The notes beneath the pieces were generated by a model, which worked only from the letters and a program-made list of their open reading frames with translations, was not told where the DNA came from and did no database searches. From Agelaius tricolor (lineage: Eukaryota > Chordata > Aves > Passeriformes > Icteridae): DNA of 64,000 bases. The stretch covers positions 754,501 through 818,500 of the forward strand of contig JALJCS010000053.1 of NCBI GenBank assembly GCA_023055355.1. Reading direction: 5' to 3'. This document shows, in pieces, positions 1 to 10,943 of the stretch (positions are counted from its first letter, which is position 1; each line of letters starts with the position of its first letter). Both the position numbers and the translations under genes were made by a program.

Positions 1-605
1 ACTTTCTGCATTTGGCCTACATTTCCCCAGTGAAACTGTGTTTTGAAAGAGATGGAAAATTCTGATCATGGTAAGAGTTGGTCTGTTTGATGATGAATTA
101 GTGTTACTGTTAAAACCAATGCACTTTATTCTTTGCTGACAGGGAAGAAATGTAATTTTATCCCAGAGAAAGAGTACAGAAAACACCCCAAAAAAAAAAA
201 AAATCCCACAAGAATTCAAGAAGAGAATCATCAGTAAATGCAACAGGGCGGTGATATCCCAGGGGTGACAAGCTGACAGAAAAAAAGGAGACCAGACAAT
301 ACTAACAACACAAGAAGTCCTTGCTCCAAAATTGAGGAGGAAGAGAAAATGCAGGAGAGACAAATCTGTTTGCACCACAACTGCTGCATTTTTATGAAGA
401 ACATGGGAAAAAGCCATGCAGGAGGTAAAAAATAGGTCTAGTTGCAAAGACAAACACAAAAGAACATTGTGAACACACAGGACCAAAAAATATAAAGCAG
501 AAAAGGGTGATGCCAATAGGAAAGAAGAATAACTAAAATGACACATTTCCTCCATACAGAAAAGACCCTAACAAAAACCCTACAAAACCCCACAAAAGGG
601 AAGTC
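1..605. other. AT-rich sequence, no gene recognised
   Basis: This stretch is A-rich on the plus strand and has stop codons in all frames. It contains a short A run near 190-202. It lies directly upstream of an old CR1 reverse-transcriptase fragment and may include a more decayed 5' part of the same element, but I could not match it to CR1 motifs. Confidence 0.5.
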
Positions 606-1035
606 TTGGTTTGCTACTCAATGGGGAGAGAAAGATATTGTCAGGTGGCACTACTCAATGTCTTTTTGCTTCACTCTTCTGTAAAGAGGTCCTCTGCAAC
701 CAGGTGGCAAATCCAGGGAATTGACATGAAGAGCAAATCATGTCTAAACAACCTAATTTCTGTCTCTGACAGAGAAACAGACCTCATGTGGATGGAGATA
801 GTAGGCTTCATCTAAATCAAATTCAGTAAAGCTTTTGACTTTATCTAGGAAGACATCCTAATAAATAATCTAAAAGCATCTAAATAAAACTGTACTGTGG
901 GTACAAAGTGGGTTGAAATCATACCGAAACAATAATTATCAGCAATTAAATCTAAAAATGTTTCGAAGAGGATTCTGCAGGGCTCTGCCTCCAGAGGTGT
1001 CTTGTTGTGCCAGTGAAGTCCTTTAGTCTGGTGTC
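606..1035 (+). mobile_element. old CR1 LINE fragment, reverse-transcriptase region
   Basis: One forward frame reads like the CR1 ORF2 reverse transcriptase: first a KSCLNNLIS-like stretch near 730-765, then, past an in-frame stop at 813, the RT block FSKAFD at about 822-839. The sequence after it keeps the CR1 wording for 'SHNILI' and 'TEL' at the DNA level, but with frameshifts. The copy is broken by stops and indels and cannot encode an active enzyme. Divergence looks greater than in the neighbouring copy at 1078-2500, so it is probably an older subfamily. Basis: recognised CR1 motifs. The subfamily is not assigned. Confidence 0.75.
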
Positions 1036-1077
1036 TCAGTGAAGGCAGGGGATGGAGATTCACATGGTGTCAAACAC

Positions 1078-2500
1078 ACAAGGGTTGTTGACGTCTTAAA
1101 AGCCACGGAAACGTCTGGAAATGGTCTACACCAATGAATGTAGCCTGGGCAACAAAGAGGAAGGGCTGGAAGCCAACAGGGCTGATGGTCTGTGCACAGG
1201 AATCAGGGAAAAGGCCAACAAGGCAGATGTGGTGGGAATCTGCTACAGAACGCCCAGCTAGGATGGAGGGTAAGATGAAATGACCATGTGACTGCTGGAA
1301 ATTCAACACAGCAGAGAAAAACAGTCTAGGAGGTTCCTGGAGTATGTGGCAGAGAAGCTCCTGACACAGCTGGTGAGCGAGGCCACGAGGGAAGGTGGGC
1401 ACTGTTGGATTTGTTGTTCAGGAGCAGAGAAGGGCTGGTGGGTGGTGGGAGAGTTTGAGGCCATCTCGGGCAAAGTGACCATTAAATGAGAGAGGTTTTG
1501 ATTCTCCAAGTAAGGAGGGGTGCAGTGGAATTGCCACCTTGGGCTTCTGGAGGGAAGATGTTGGCCTGGTTAGGGAATGGCTGACAGAATCCTTTGAGAG
1601 ACCATCCTGAAGGACAAAGGAGTCCAGGAACACTGGATGTTCTCCACAAATGAAATTCTAAAGGCAGACTGTCCTCACATGCCAAAAGATGAGAGAGTGG
1701 GGAGGACTGACCTGGCTGAACAGAGAGCTGGGTCCAGAACTCAGGTTAAAAAGGAAAGTTTGTCACATTTGGAAGAAGGATCAGGCCACTCAAGAGGACA
1801 ATAGGGATGTTATGAGGTTATTACATAGAGATAAAAAATTAAAAGGGCCAATGCCCAACTGGAACTTAATCAGGCTACTGCTGTAAAAGATAATAAAAAT
1901 GTTTCTAAAAATACACCATCAGCAAAAGGAGGACTAAAGAGAATCTCCATCCTTCATTGGATGCAGCTGGAAACAGTGACCAAAAGTGCAGAAAAAGCTG
2001 GGGCACTTAATGCCTTCTTTGGATCTGTCTTTAAAACCAGTTCTCCAAAAAGCCTGATCTGGAATGCAGAGTGGAATGAAGATCCCATGGGATCAGGGCT
2101 GGGCCAGGCCTGTTTGACATCCTCACCAAAGCTCTGCATGGGGGGATTGAGGGCCCCTCAGGCAGTTCCTGGCAGCACCTGGTGGTGCTGGGTGGGATGT
2201 GGATGTGCTGGAGGGCAGGAGGGCTCTGCAGAGGGCTCTGGCCAGGCTGGATCCATGGGCTGAGGGACAGCCAGGGGAAGTGCTGGGTCCTGCCCTCGGC
2301 TCACAACAACCCCATGGAGCTCCAGGATGGGGGAAAGGGGCTGGAAAAGGCCCTGGGGGTGCTGTGCCAGCAGCCGGGCACAGCCCAGGGGTGCCCAGGT
2401 GGCCAAGAAGGCCAATGGCATCCTGGGCTGTATCAGAAATTATGTGTCCAGCTTTGGACATTGCACTTGAAGAGACACATAAATCCCCCTGGAGAAATGG
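1078..2500 (+). mobile_element. CR1 LINE copy, endonuclease end to RT C-terminal part, internally deleted
   Basis: Forward frames show CR1 ORF2 landmarks in order: a GICYRTP-like endonuclease segment near 1230; a 'GHLG-SDH' segment near 1460; a WLNRELxxELRxKRKV...WKK segment near 1708-1785; and AEKAGALNAFFGSVF near 1990-2034. The sequence then jumps into the post-catalytic RT region (a GSGLGQAC/LTS equivalent near 2090-2125), followed by the GKC-VL...NNPM thumb-region block near 2276-2320 and the KKANGILGCI-like block near 2404-2440. Roughly the first half of the RT palm is absent between about 2055 and 2090. Many stops and frameshifts make it a dead copy. Confidence 0.85.
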
Positions 2501-2840
2501 CAGCATGATTGAAAATCTTAAAAACATGTCTAAGACAGAAAGACCAGATGAGTTAGGATTGTTCTGAAAAGACAAATCTGTGGTGAGTCATGAAGGTAAT
2601 CCTTTCATACAGTTGAGTTGCTGCAGAAAAGAAAGATTCAAATGCTTCTCCACACCCAAGGACTTAAAATGCAGCAAAGAAGATTTAGATCAGGCAGACA
2701 TCAAGGGGAGCTTTCTGATGGTAAGAATAGTTAAGGACTGGGGAGGATTGTCCGTGGAGGTTGTGGAATCTCCATCTTGCCAGCTTTTAAAAAGCAGATT
2801 GATGCAAATAAAGGTAGATACAAAGACAAAAGATTGCTTT
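2501..2840 (+). mobile_element. CR1 LINE 3' part (ORF2 end and 3' untranslated region)
   Basis: The DNA follows the CR1 ORF2 C-terminus and the start of its 3' region. There is a DELGLF block near 2546-2565, a 'LKCSKEDLDQADIKGSF' block near 2665-2715 (the CR1 K-Q-RRF-LDIR--F segment), and the GGL--EVVESPS block near 2740-2775. The usual terminal octamer repeats are not visible, so the 3' end is lost. Divergence resembles the fragment at 606-1035 more than the intervening copy, so it may be the other half of that older element. Confidence 0.75.
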
Positions 2841-3103
2841 TAAAATGTGTCCTTTGGTCTTTCATATCACTGTGATTCAAATGCAGAATGAGAGCTATAT
2901 TGCTCCACCAACCTCATGGGGGCTTTCCTAGGATATTAATGAGTATTTACAAGACACTGAGTGCTGCACAGATACATACTCCAATGTAATAGATAAATCA
3001 CAATCCTCATGTCCAATGGGGAGAGGGGGGGAGAAGAGCAATCAATGCTGCGTTCTTTCTAGTTTCACTGCCATGGGTAATTGATTTGAAAACGTTGCAT
3101 GTT

Positions 3104-3207
3104 AGATGTGGAAACTGAGGCAGGGGACATAGCATGCCCAAAGTCACGTGGCAAATCAGTGGCAGGGCTGGAGTAGACCCCTTGTATTTTGTGGTCACTG
3201 AACCACA
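3104..3207 (-). mobile_element. MIR-like SINE relic
   Basis: Read on the plus strand this follows the reverse complement of the MIR core in the usual order. First comes a GGAAACTGAGGCA block (3111-3123), then a TGCCCAAAGTCAC block (3135-3147), then a GTGGCAGGGCTGGA-type block (3160-3173), and finally the 'gtggtcactgaaccac' tail. MIR-type tRNA-derived SINEs are known as very old relics across amniotes. No flanking duplication is visible. Identification is by motif order only. Confidence 0.6.
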
Positions 3208-3356
3208 GCAGCAGCAAATGCCTGGAGCATCAGAGGTCCTGCATCATGACCCATAATGTGTGTTCTGGCACAGGGACAAGGCATGGATAGCTGTACAAAA
3301 TACTGTTGTCCTCTCTGGTGTTTGAATAAGAACTTGCTGCCAGCCATCATCTTAGG

Positions 3357-3420
3357 CTCTCAGAAATTTTAGGACAGCAAGAGCCATTATAAGACCTTGC
3401 TGTCCTAAAACCTCTAAGAA
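3357..3420 (-). other. 25-bp hairpin, microRNA-like fold
   Basis: Two inverted arms, 3357-3381 and 3396-3420, are separated by a 14-nt loop (3382-3395). Fifteen innermost base pairs are perfect (3367-3381 with 3396-3410). Outside them every remaining difference forms a G-U wobble if the minus strand is transcribed, giving 25 continuous pairs with four wobbles. On plus-strand RNA the same four positions are A-C mismatches. The fold size fits a short microRNA precursor or a decayed inverted-repeat transposon. I do not recognise it as a named microRNA. Confidence 0.75.
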
Positions 3421-4934
3421 GTTCAGGCATATTATTCAAACTCTACACTTCTACAAGGTAGCCAGATAGGTAGTCAGATTGATACAGCTTTATTATGGCT
3501 TTTCACTTTGTGCCAGTGGGTTTCCCCTGAAGAAATGACTAATAACTTTAGTCTGCATTTCCCCAGTTTTCAGCCAAATCACAAGGGCTTGGAGCAATAT
3601 ACATTCACCAGAGCAGTAATTAGAAGGACCCTTGGTTATCCTGGAAATGAGATTCAGATGGCAGAGATAAAACTGGTAGATGCTAAAACACAGACCCCCC
3701 TCTCTAAAGTTCTGGGAGATGAAATGGCCCTGCTGTATATCACATCTCACTGCAGTAAATTGTGCCTGATGAAGTATTGGACATGGGAACTCTGAACTAC
3801 CGAGGTGCCTCTAAATGAGCTCCGGACCTCGGAGAGCCGAGCCCCCTGTTGCATGAAGGGTAGGCAAGGAAAACGCATGCAAGCCTTTGTTCTGCCTCTC
3901 AGCACGGGGGAAAACATGCTCTCCACAGTGAGGAAGTCTGTGAGGAGCTCGGCTCCATCCTGCAGGGTGCTGGAGGCTCCCGAGTGCTCTGCCCCCCTTC
4001 ACCTCCACAGATGGCTTTGATTAGGAGGGCAGGACTCGCGGCGTTGAGAACTAGCAGCACAGCTCTGCTTTTCAGGCATGGTAAGTGCTTGCAAAGTGAT
4101 GGCCCCTCAAGGAGAAGGGACATTTCCAGCACAGAAGCTGAAGCTTTCCTTGTGACAGCAGGAGATGCTGTCGAGTCCTTATTTGCTGGATTTACTAGCT
4201 TCCATGCAGGCATGCTGCCGGGAGACCGCTTGCTGTTTGATGGGGGCCTGAAGTTTAAAGCTGCTTCCAGAGTTTTGTTGAGACAGACAGAATTCTGTCA
4301 ACAGCACACCAGACAGAGAATCGTTAATAAGAACACACTTTGGGATGCTGCTGTGTGCATGCTCTCTTCCTGGTGGTTGCAGTTCTAAACTAATTAATTT
4401 CTGTGATCTGAACCATTCTCTTTTATTAGTAGTACCAGCATGTGCAGTGCTGCATAGTTGTAGATGATGTGCTCTCTCTGGGGATCCTATCAGCATGCCA
4501 TTGTAGGTCTTCACAACATGGAGAGAAATGTCTCCTATGCTTCCTCAGCAGCATTAATTTTTTTTTTTCATGTTGTTATTTATTTCCCTTGAACTCATTC
4601 CGCTTCCCCCCTCCTTGTGAGCTCTGTGTTTGCTCCTTATGGGTTTCAGGAGCTGTTCAGCTCTGTCCTTGACTCTGACTGCTCAGAGTGACCTTTCTGA
4701 TAATTCTTCTTCCCTCCCTGGGGCTGAGGTTTGTGGGTAAGGCAAACTCACAGTTTCCTTGGATAATCTGACTTCATTATTTTCATTGTCAGGGGAGTGC
4801 GAGGTTCTCCTGCTCCTTGGTGCACAGCCTTCAGGATGAGTGATACATGGGTTTCTCCTATCTCATGACAGATAATCTTGACAAGGCTCCTCTTTTCTAT
4901 CGCTTGTCTCACTAGACACAGCACATAAACACAA
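3421..4934. other. unique DNA, no gene recognised
   Basis: Mixed-composition sequence. Several frames of 60-130 codons overlap one another on both strands, none with recognisable domains, and there is no repeat I can name. A T run sits near 4559-4569. Nothing further is supported. Confidence 0.5.
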
Positions 4935-4961
4935 ACACACACACACACACACACACACACA
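4935..4961. repeat. (CA)n microsatellite
   Basis: An uninterrupted CA dinucleotide tract of about 13 units, preceded by an imperfect ACAAACAC start. The Cys-Val-rich frames on the opposite strand arise only from this repeat. Confidence 0.95.
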
Positions 4962-7396
4962 GAGACTCACAAGGTCCTCCTCTGTGCATGGGCCCTTATC
5001 AGCCTCACCACTGCAAGGTCTTGTGGGATTCTCAGCTCTTTCTTGCAGCTCAGGTAGGAATGTGTCCACCAAGGTACCCAAAACCACCTCTCCATGCCTC
5101 TTTCAAAGTGTCCTGGTTTGCAGAAGCTGAAGGACAATTAGTCAGTAATCACTGGCCTCTTTTGGAAACCTAATATAGGGCATAGCTGCTGCTTCCAGAG
5201 AGTGCTCCACTAATCGTTTTTGTCATTTCATTCTTGGTTTGTTTTACTCCCAGTTCACTTTTTTCTTTTTTTCTCTTTCTTTTTTTTTTTTTTCTTTCTT
5301 CCAGAAATGCACAAAACTCCCTGTTCCACATGCCCTTGGGTGGCAGCTGGAGTTTGTTTTTCACTGAACGCAGTTCAGAGCAGTTGCTTGGCTGCAGGAG
5401 ACACACAGTTGTGCATCAGTATTTGAGATCACAGATATCACCAGGACCTTCTTGCTTTCAAAAAGGCCCTGATGGAGATTTTTGCTGTTGCACTTGGAGT
5501 CTACTTCTGCTTTGCTTAGCACCTCTGAATCAGGACCTTTTCATCACTGCTGGAGTGAAAAACTTAGCTTGCTGTTGGCCAGTTCTGATCCCCACACCTG
5601 GAGCACATCTGCCTCGCACATCTCCTAACCCTTGTACTGCCTTCCATTGGCATTTGGAATTTTTTTTTCCGCATTTTACTTGTTCTTTTCAACAACATTC
5701 ATCTCTGTCATAACAGACTGCTATATTCTGAGTATAGATTTATCTGTGCAGATCCCATTCCAAATAACTATCTAAATAAAATGTAATATTTCTTCTCCAC
5801 AGCCATGTCGTTTGTTTTTCGCCTAGAAGCCTGAACATTTATTGATGAATCCATATTTGTACTACAGCAGCCTCTCTAATAATTTCTTTAGTCATGTTCT
5901 GTGTGGTTTGTAATAGTGCATGAAAGTGGAAAGGGAAGTTATGCAAATATCAATAATAATTACATTCTCTGTATGCAGATTTCCTCAATATTTCTTGAAA
6001 TTCATCTTCTAAATTACTTTTGCACAATTTAAGCAAATGTAAACATGCATTTTAATAATTGTGGGACCATTTAGAGTGCAATCTCTACTCAGTTAATCCT
6101 CGCAATTAAGGAAGTACTGTAAATAAAAATAATGTATATACACCTAGAAATATGGTTGCCTTGATATTTACATATTTTACAAGTTAGTAGGTTGCTCTTC
6201 TAATTCAAAATGACAGTTTCATTGTTAGGGTAGATTTAACTGTTTTAATAAAGCACAGTATTGCCATTATTGATTTAAGAGTGGTTTCCAGAACTAAAAC
6301 CTAACACTTTTGAATATGCAGAGCTCTTTAGTCATTGATGTTTATCTGCTGTCACCATGTATTTTATATAACAGTAATAATGATAATAATAATGCAGCCC
6401 TAGATTTCCACCATTAAAAGAAATATCTCACCAGAGATTCAAGAGAGGAAATGTTTTATGAATGGCAGTTCCTCATTCCATTATTGGTTTTACAGAGGCT
6501 TCTGATAGTCTCTGTTGCCTTCAAATCTGACCAATATGTCTTTTGAGGTCAGTAACAGGACCAACACGTGCTATCTGAAATCCTATCAGTGCTCTGAAGT
6601 TAAAATTTTGTTAAAATTCTCCATGTCAGCCCATGGAGCCACCTCTCCCAGTCCCTCACCACCGGCTCATCAACACACCAAGGCCTTTTTTCTGCTCTTC
6701 CTTCCCCAGTGTTTTAAAGGATCCCAGCTCTCAGAGAACATCTGAGGCGCATCCTGCTCCTTCCAGCCAGCTGAGGGTACTATGGGGGCTCCCTTGTTCC
6801 AAGAGGTTGGAGCCTGGTGTCCTTAAAGTGTCTTGGTGTCTTTAAAGTGACTCCCAGCTGCTGCAGGAATCTTCTGCTCTGCATGTGACGTCTTTGGAAG
6901 CAAATGAAACAGCGGGTTGAAGACAAGCTTCTTGAGGGCTGTTGACACATCATCTGTTTCACTGAGACTCAAACAGTCCTCTGCAGGATGCAACAACAAA
7001 ACTCACACCAGCCAGGCCAGGATGCTTTCATATATGAGTTGATCCACAAGCTGGGAGAGAAAAGATGGATCTCACCCACCTTGGCCTCCTCCCAAAGCAG
7101 CCCTACTGGGGATATACCTATAAATCAACCACAAAGCCATCTCCAGAAAGGGTCAATCCTTATTGTAAAACAGCACTTGCACAGAGCTGTAAATTTAAAA
7201 TGTGCTTTACGGAAATAGACCGGCGAGTTCTCTTCCCCAAAAGAGCTGACAGCTGTCTGTGCCCCACCGAGCTACAGGGACCCTTTTAAAAGCAGTTGCT
7301 TACTCAGAAACAAGAAGCTGCCTGTAGCTAGCATCCAATAAATCACCACTTTCAACTTGGGTTGCACATTCTCAGATGTGTAATCAGAACACAGAT
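4962..7396. other. unique DNA, AT-rich core, no gene recognised
   Basis: A T-rich tract lies near 5260-5302. From about 5750 to 6480 the sequence is very AT-rich with almost no CpG and many stops; a short ATA/TAA-rich run is at 6370-6393. From 6600 to 7300 the composition is more even. No coding frame or named repeat is visible. The AT-rich block could be conserved non-coding DNA, but only alignment would show that. Confidence 0.45.
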
Positions 7397-7500
7397 TCAT
7401 AGATTTTGAGGCCAGAAGGGACTGCTCTGATCATCCAGTCTGACTTCTTGCATAACACAGGTCAGAGAACATCACCCAGCGACTCCTGCCACAGAGGGAA
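7397..7500 (-). mobile_element. ancient CR1-type 3' end relic
   Basis: The plus strand opens with a TTCATAGATT block, then GGCCAGAAGGGA (7412-7423), then a GATCATCCAGTCTGACTTC-type block near 7428-7446 and 'ATAACACAGG' near 7452. This is the reverse complement of the tail of old amniote CR1 elements, where the 'ATGACCTC' stretch precedes terminal octamers. The body of the element is lost or unrecognisable beyond about 7500. Confidence 0.6.
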
Positions 7501-7904
7501 TTGTTGCAGCCTTCTTTTTCAGATGCTGCTGTTGCAGTGGCTGTCAGCCAGTGAAACATGCTTATCCCAAAGAGAGCACATCACCTTGTTCTGGAAGCTT
7601 TCCAAGACAGCGAGCCAGGCTCAGATTATATTTGTTTATAAGGAGAAGAAAGAAAATAAATTATTCCCCCCCAGAGAAAATCTGATGTTGCCCACCACCT
7701 TGTGGGGAATTTAGTGGTGTTGATGAGAATAATAAACAGCACATGGCTGGTTTGGTATACCCCTGGTACTTCCAGCACTCAGGGCAGCAAGGCACCGCAC
7801 TGAAACCAGAGCAAACCAGAGGAAAATAAAACCTCTGTTACAGAAAAGGGGGATACACCACATAAGTACTCCCAGGGGACAAGAGATTTTGTACTCCCCA
7901 TTTA

Positions 7905-8060
7905 TAGAGAGAGGAAAGGTTTGTAGGAAGAGGCAGTATCTTTTATTAGACCACCTGATAGATTTGGGGGGATAAGAAGGGCAAGGTATCAGACATGCAA
8001 GCCCTTCCTCACATCTGAAATATAATTTTATTGATACTGGCCTTAGGATATCTCGAAGGG
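7905..8060 (-). repeat. degraded amniote interspersed repeat, family not assigned
   Basis: The segment with AGGCAGTATCTTTTATTAGA (about 7929-7948), then 'ACCACCTGATAGAT' and a 'CCTTCCTCACATCTGAAATAT'-like end (about 8003-8023), resembles a repeat common in reptile genomes in which a 'TTTTATTGGACCAAC' block is followed by a 'CTTCTTCAGATCTGAA' block. I recognise the wording but cannot name the family with certainty. It has no coding capacity. Confidence 0.4.
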
Positions 8061-10909
8061 CCATGGAGTTTTTGACCTCGTTTCTTGCAGAAGAAAACTT
8101 GTGTGCTGTCTGTCTGTCAGCCCCACCTAATTGCTTTTGAATCAGTCAATCGATTTCAATCACATTGTCAGGGGGAGGGGTAAAGGTTTTGCAGATATTA
8201 CATTTTCTCACATTTAAAGAAAATAGGTCACAAGGTAAAAGATATACCCAGATGTGTGCCCCTACAAGGAAAAATTGCAGGTTGATCATGAGACAATTCA
8301 CATGAATGAGAAAAATAGGAAAGCAGTTTTCATCAGTTTTGCAGAGTGCTGCACTATTTGTTTTAAAAATCAGATTCCCTCCGAAAGGTCTCAAAAGATA
8401 ACTCAGGTGTTAAAGCTCCTTTGAGCCTTAGTCACCTTTCCCAGTTCACTGTCAAAACTGGCCAAGTTTGCTGTTTTTTCGTACAGTAATTGCAAGCACT
8501 TTATTTTTTTCTTAACCTGTATTGCAACGATGATAGCTCATGGCTGTGGTTACTGAGAGCCCCAGACAAATTCCCTTCTCCAAACATCTCACTGCTGACG
8601 GGTGAGCTTTGCACTGGAGCACAGATAGGAGCCATGAATCAACATCTGTGCTGTTGCATAAGATGTGGCAATGGCAATCTCTATCTCACGAGACCCTTGC
8701 TGTTTACTGAGGAATGGGTTGAGATCTAGGTCTGGAGTTCCCTAGGGTAACAATCTGCAACTGGGGAAGCTCCTCCAGCTGTGATTTGCTCTGGAAAATC
8801 TTTTTTTTTTTTTTCACTCTGTCAGCCAAACCTTGACAAGAAGAGAAAAACAGCACAAAAGGTGTTGAAGAGACAGAAGGTGTCAGAAAACAGTGATCTG
8901 ACAGCTCTTGCCTTGTGGGCAACTGTGCTGACACAGGGCTTTCTTCTCTTATCAAGGTGTTTTGTAGTTTTGTCTCATTCTGTGTGTCCAGTAGCCTTCC
9001 CTACCCAACTCCCCTAAAGGCTGATTAAAATGCAACCTCGTTCCACCCCTCCCGTGTCTCCTTTTCTAACTCCCATCTTTCTCTCCACATACAGTCTGGG
9101 ATTTCTTATGGCTCTTAACAATTTTCACTGCAGGGCTGCCCCTAACTTAGGTGTCCTTCCTGGTGGAAACGACAATCTCACACTCACAGCTCCAGGACGG
9201 CAATCACAAAAACTGTTTTCCAATCCCAGCAGAGGACAGGTGATGCCACAAGTACTGGGGCAGCATCAGAGTGAGGGCAGCATCTGGGGACACATGAGGA
9301 GCTCTGTGTGGAGCCGAAGGACTCAGACCTGAGGAATAGCTTGGGTGATGCTTTCTGAAGTGCTGCTGTTGCATGTTCCTCCTCCGCAGTCATTGAAACT
9401 GGAGCTTCCCCCCACCTCCCCGCAGTCTGACTTCCTCTATATTTAGCTACCCTACCTACTTACTTAACAAGGAACAATAATTTCTCATTTATTAAAATTC
9501 AGGCGTGTTAGACACAAGGAAACACATAGTGCAATTAGTCCTTGTAAAGGCAAGGCTGTCTCCCAGGGTTCTTTTGCAAAATCATCTCACAACCCAAGTC
9601 TTGCCTTTACCAAAGTCTCCAATGGTGTTGCAGGTGCAAACTTTCTGCATTTCACCCATCAGAAGGCAGGAGCCTGAAGAGATAATCCAGATTACCAGCT
9701 CCACAAGAAGACAAATTAATACCTATAACCAGTACCCAACTACCAACACACAGCTCTCAGACATACATGTTAAAACAATCAGCTAATTAGGAAATGGATT
9801 TTCTGTCTCATGCACAATCTCAGGTGGCTTCAAAGTGAAGTAATAAAATGTTAGCAACTAAAGAACCTGCAACACTCATTTCAGCAAGCATTTTATAAAA
9901 CAGAACCTGTATTATAATCAAAAGAAGTGATACACTTATTTGATCTATTTTAAGAACCAAGCCAGCTCAAGGTCAATTGCTGATCAAGAACAATGGAGGA
10001 AAACTAGGTGAGATAATTTTAAAGATGTTTGAATTAAGACAGGGATCCAACCTGTTTGAAAGGTAATTTGTAAGAAATTATCTCAATTTACATAATTCAA
10101 GAGGTTTGGTTTTTTTTTTTTTCTTTTTTACCACAGGTACCTCAAAGAGGTTCATCTACATATGAATTACAAGATACTGTTACAGATGATTCCTCCCCGA
10201 AACTGCCCAAATCAGAACTCACACATGGAAAACATGTGCTATGGAAGAATGATCTAGCAGATAGGAAACTTCAGCTTCCAAAGCAGCAGCTTAGAATTTC
10301 AGGCAATGCACAGTGCAGCCTCCAAAATGGCACCGGTTATCCCCAAGCAGCAACTGAAATTCCTTTAGAGAGGAATTAGGGCAGCCCAACACATTCTGGA
10401 CTAGCTGAGCTCCTCTGGTTATTAACCAAAAGCCACCTGCAGAACCTCAGTAAGCACCCTTTTGTCCTCCTTTAACAAGCACACTCTCTCACATATAGAA
10501 TAGCAAGTTTCGCTGAAGACAGCCACAGCTGTCTTCCCTTTCCCTGCAAATGAAAGGGTCTGCACTCCTGCTACAAAATGGTTATCAAATGCAGTGTCAA
10601 AGCAAGTGTTTCCCCTCCATTGTAAGAGGCAAGCTGAATACTTTCAGCACAGCTTTCAGTGTCTTCAGACCCAACTGCAGCTGCACACACTCCAAACATT
10701 CTGCTGGCGGCTTCCTGTTTGCATTCCTGGGCTGGGGAGAAGGAGGACATTTCTTTCCAAGTCTGCTGCCTGCTCCTGGTTTTCCAGCTCTCTCTGTCTT
10801 TTCTGCTTCTCTCTTTGTTCTTCCTTTAGGAAATCTTTGAGATTCATGAGCATAACAAGAATCCCTTCCCTCTGAACTGTGCTCTTAAATTGGCTGGATG
10901 TTTCAGGAA

Positions 10910-10943
10910 GGGGCGGGGGGCAGGAGGCTTGAAGGGGGAGGGG
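10910..10943 (+). other. G-quadruplex-type motif
   Basis: Four guanine runs of 4, 6, 5 and 4 occur on the plus strand, with spacers of 1, 13 and 1 nt. A C5 run follows at 10946-10950 and could pair with the third run instead. The motif sits beside a 17-nt A tract (10953-10969). Confidence 0.6.

Noticed and set aside
2123..2575. 150-codon minus-strand frame
   Set aside because: Antisense to a CR1 RT segment.
5234..5713. 159-codon frame starting in a T-rich tract
   Set aside because: The Phe-rich start comes from the T tract, and the remainder has no recognisable domain.
7300..7360. CCAATAAATCACC segment considered as an LTR poly(A)/U5 relic
   Set aside because: It has only one signal, with no TG...CA ends or other LTR features.
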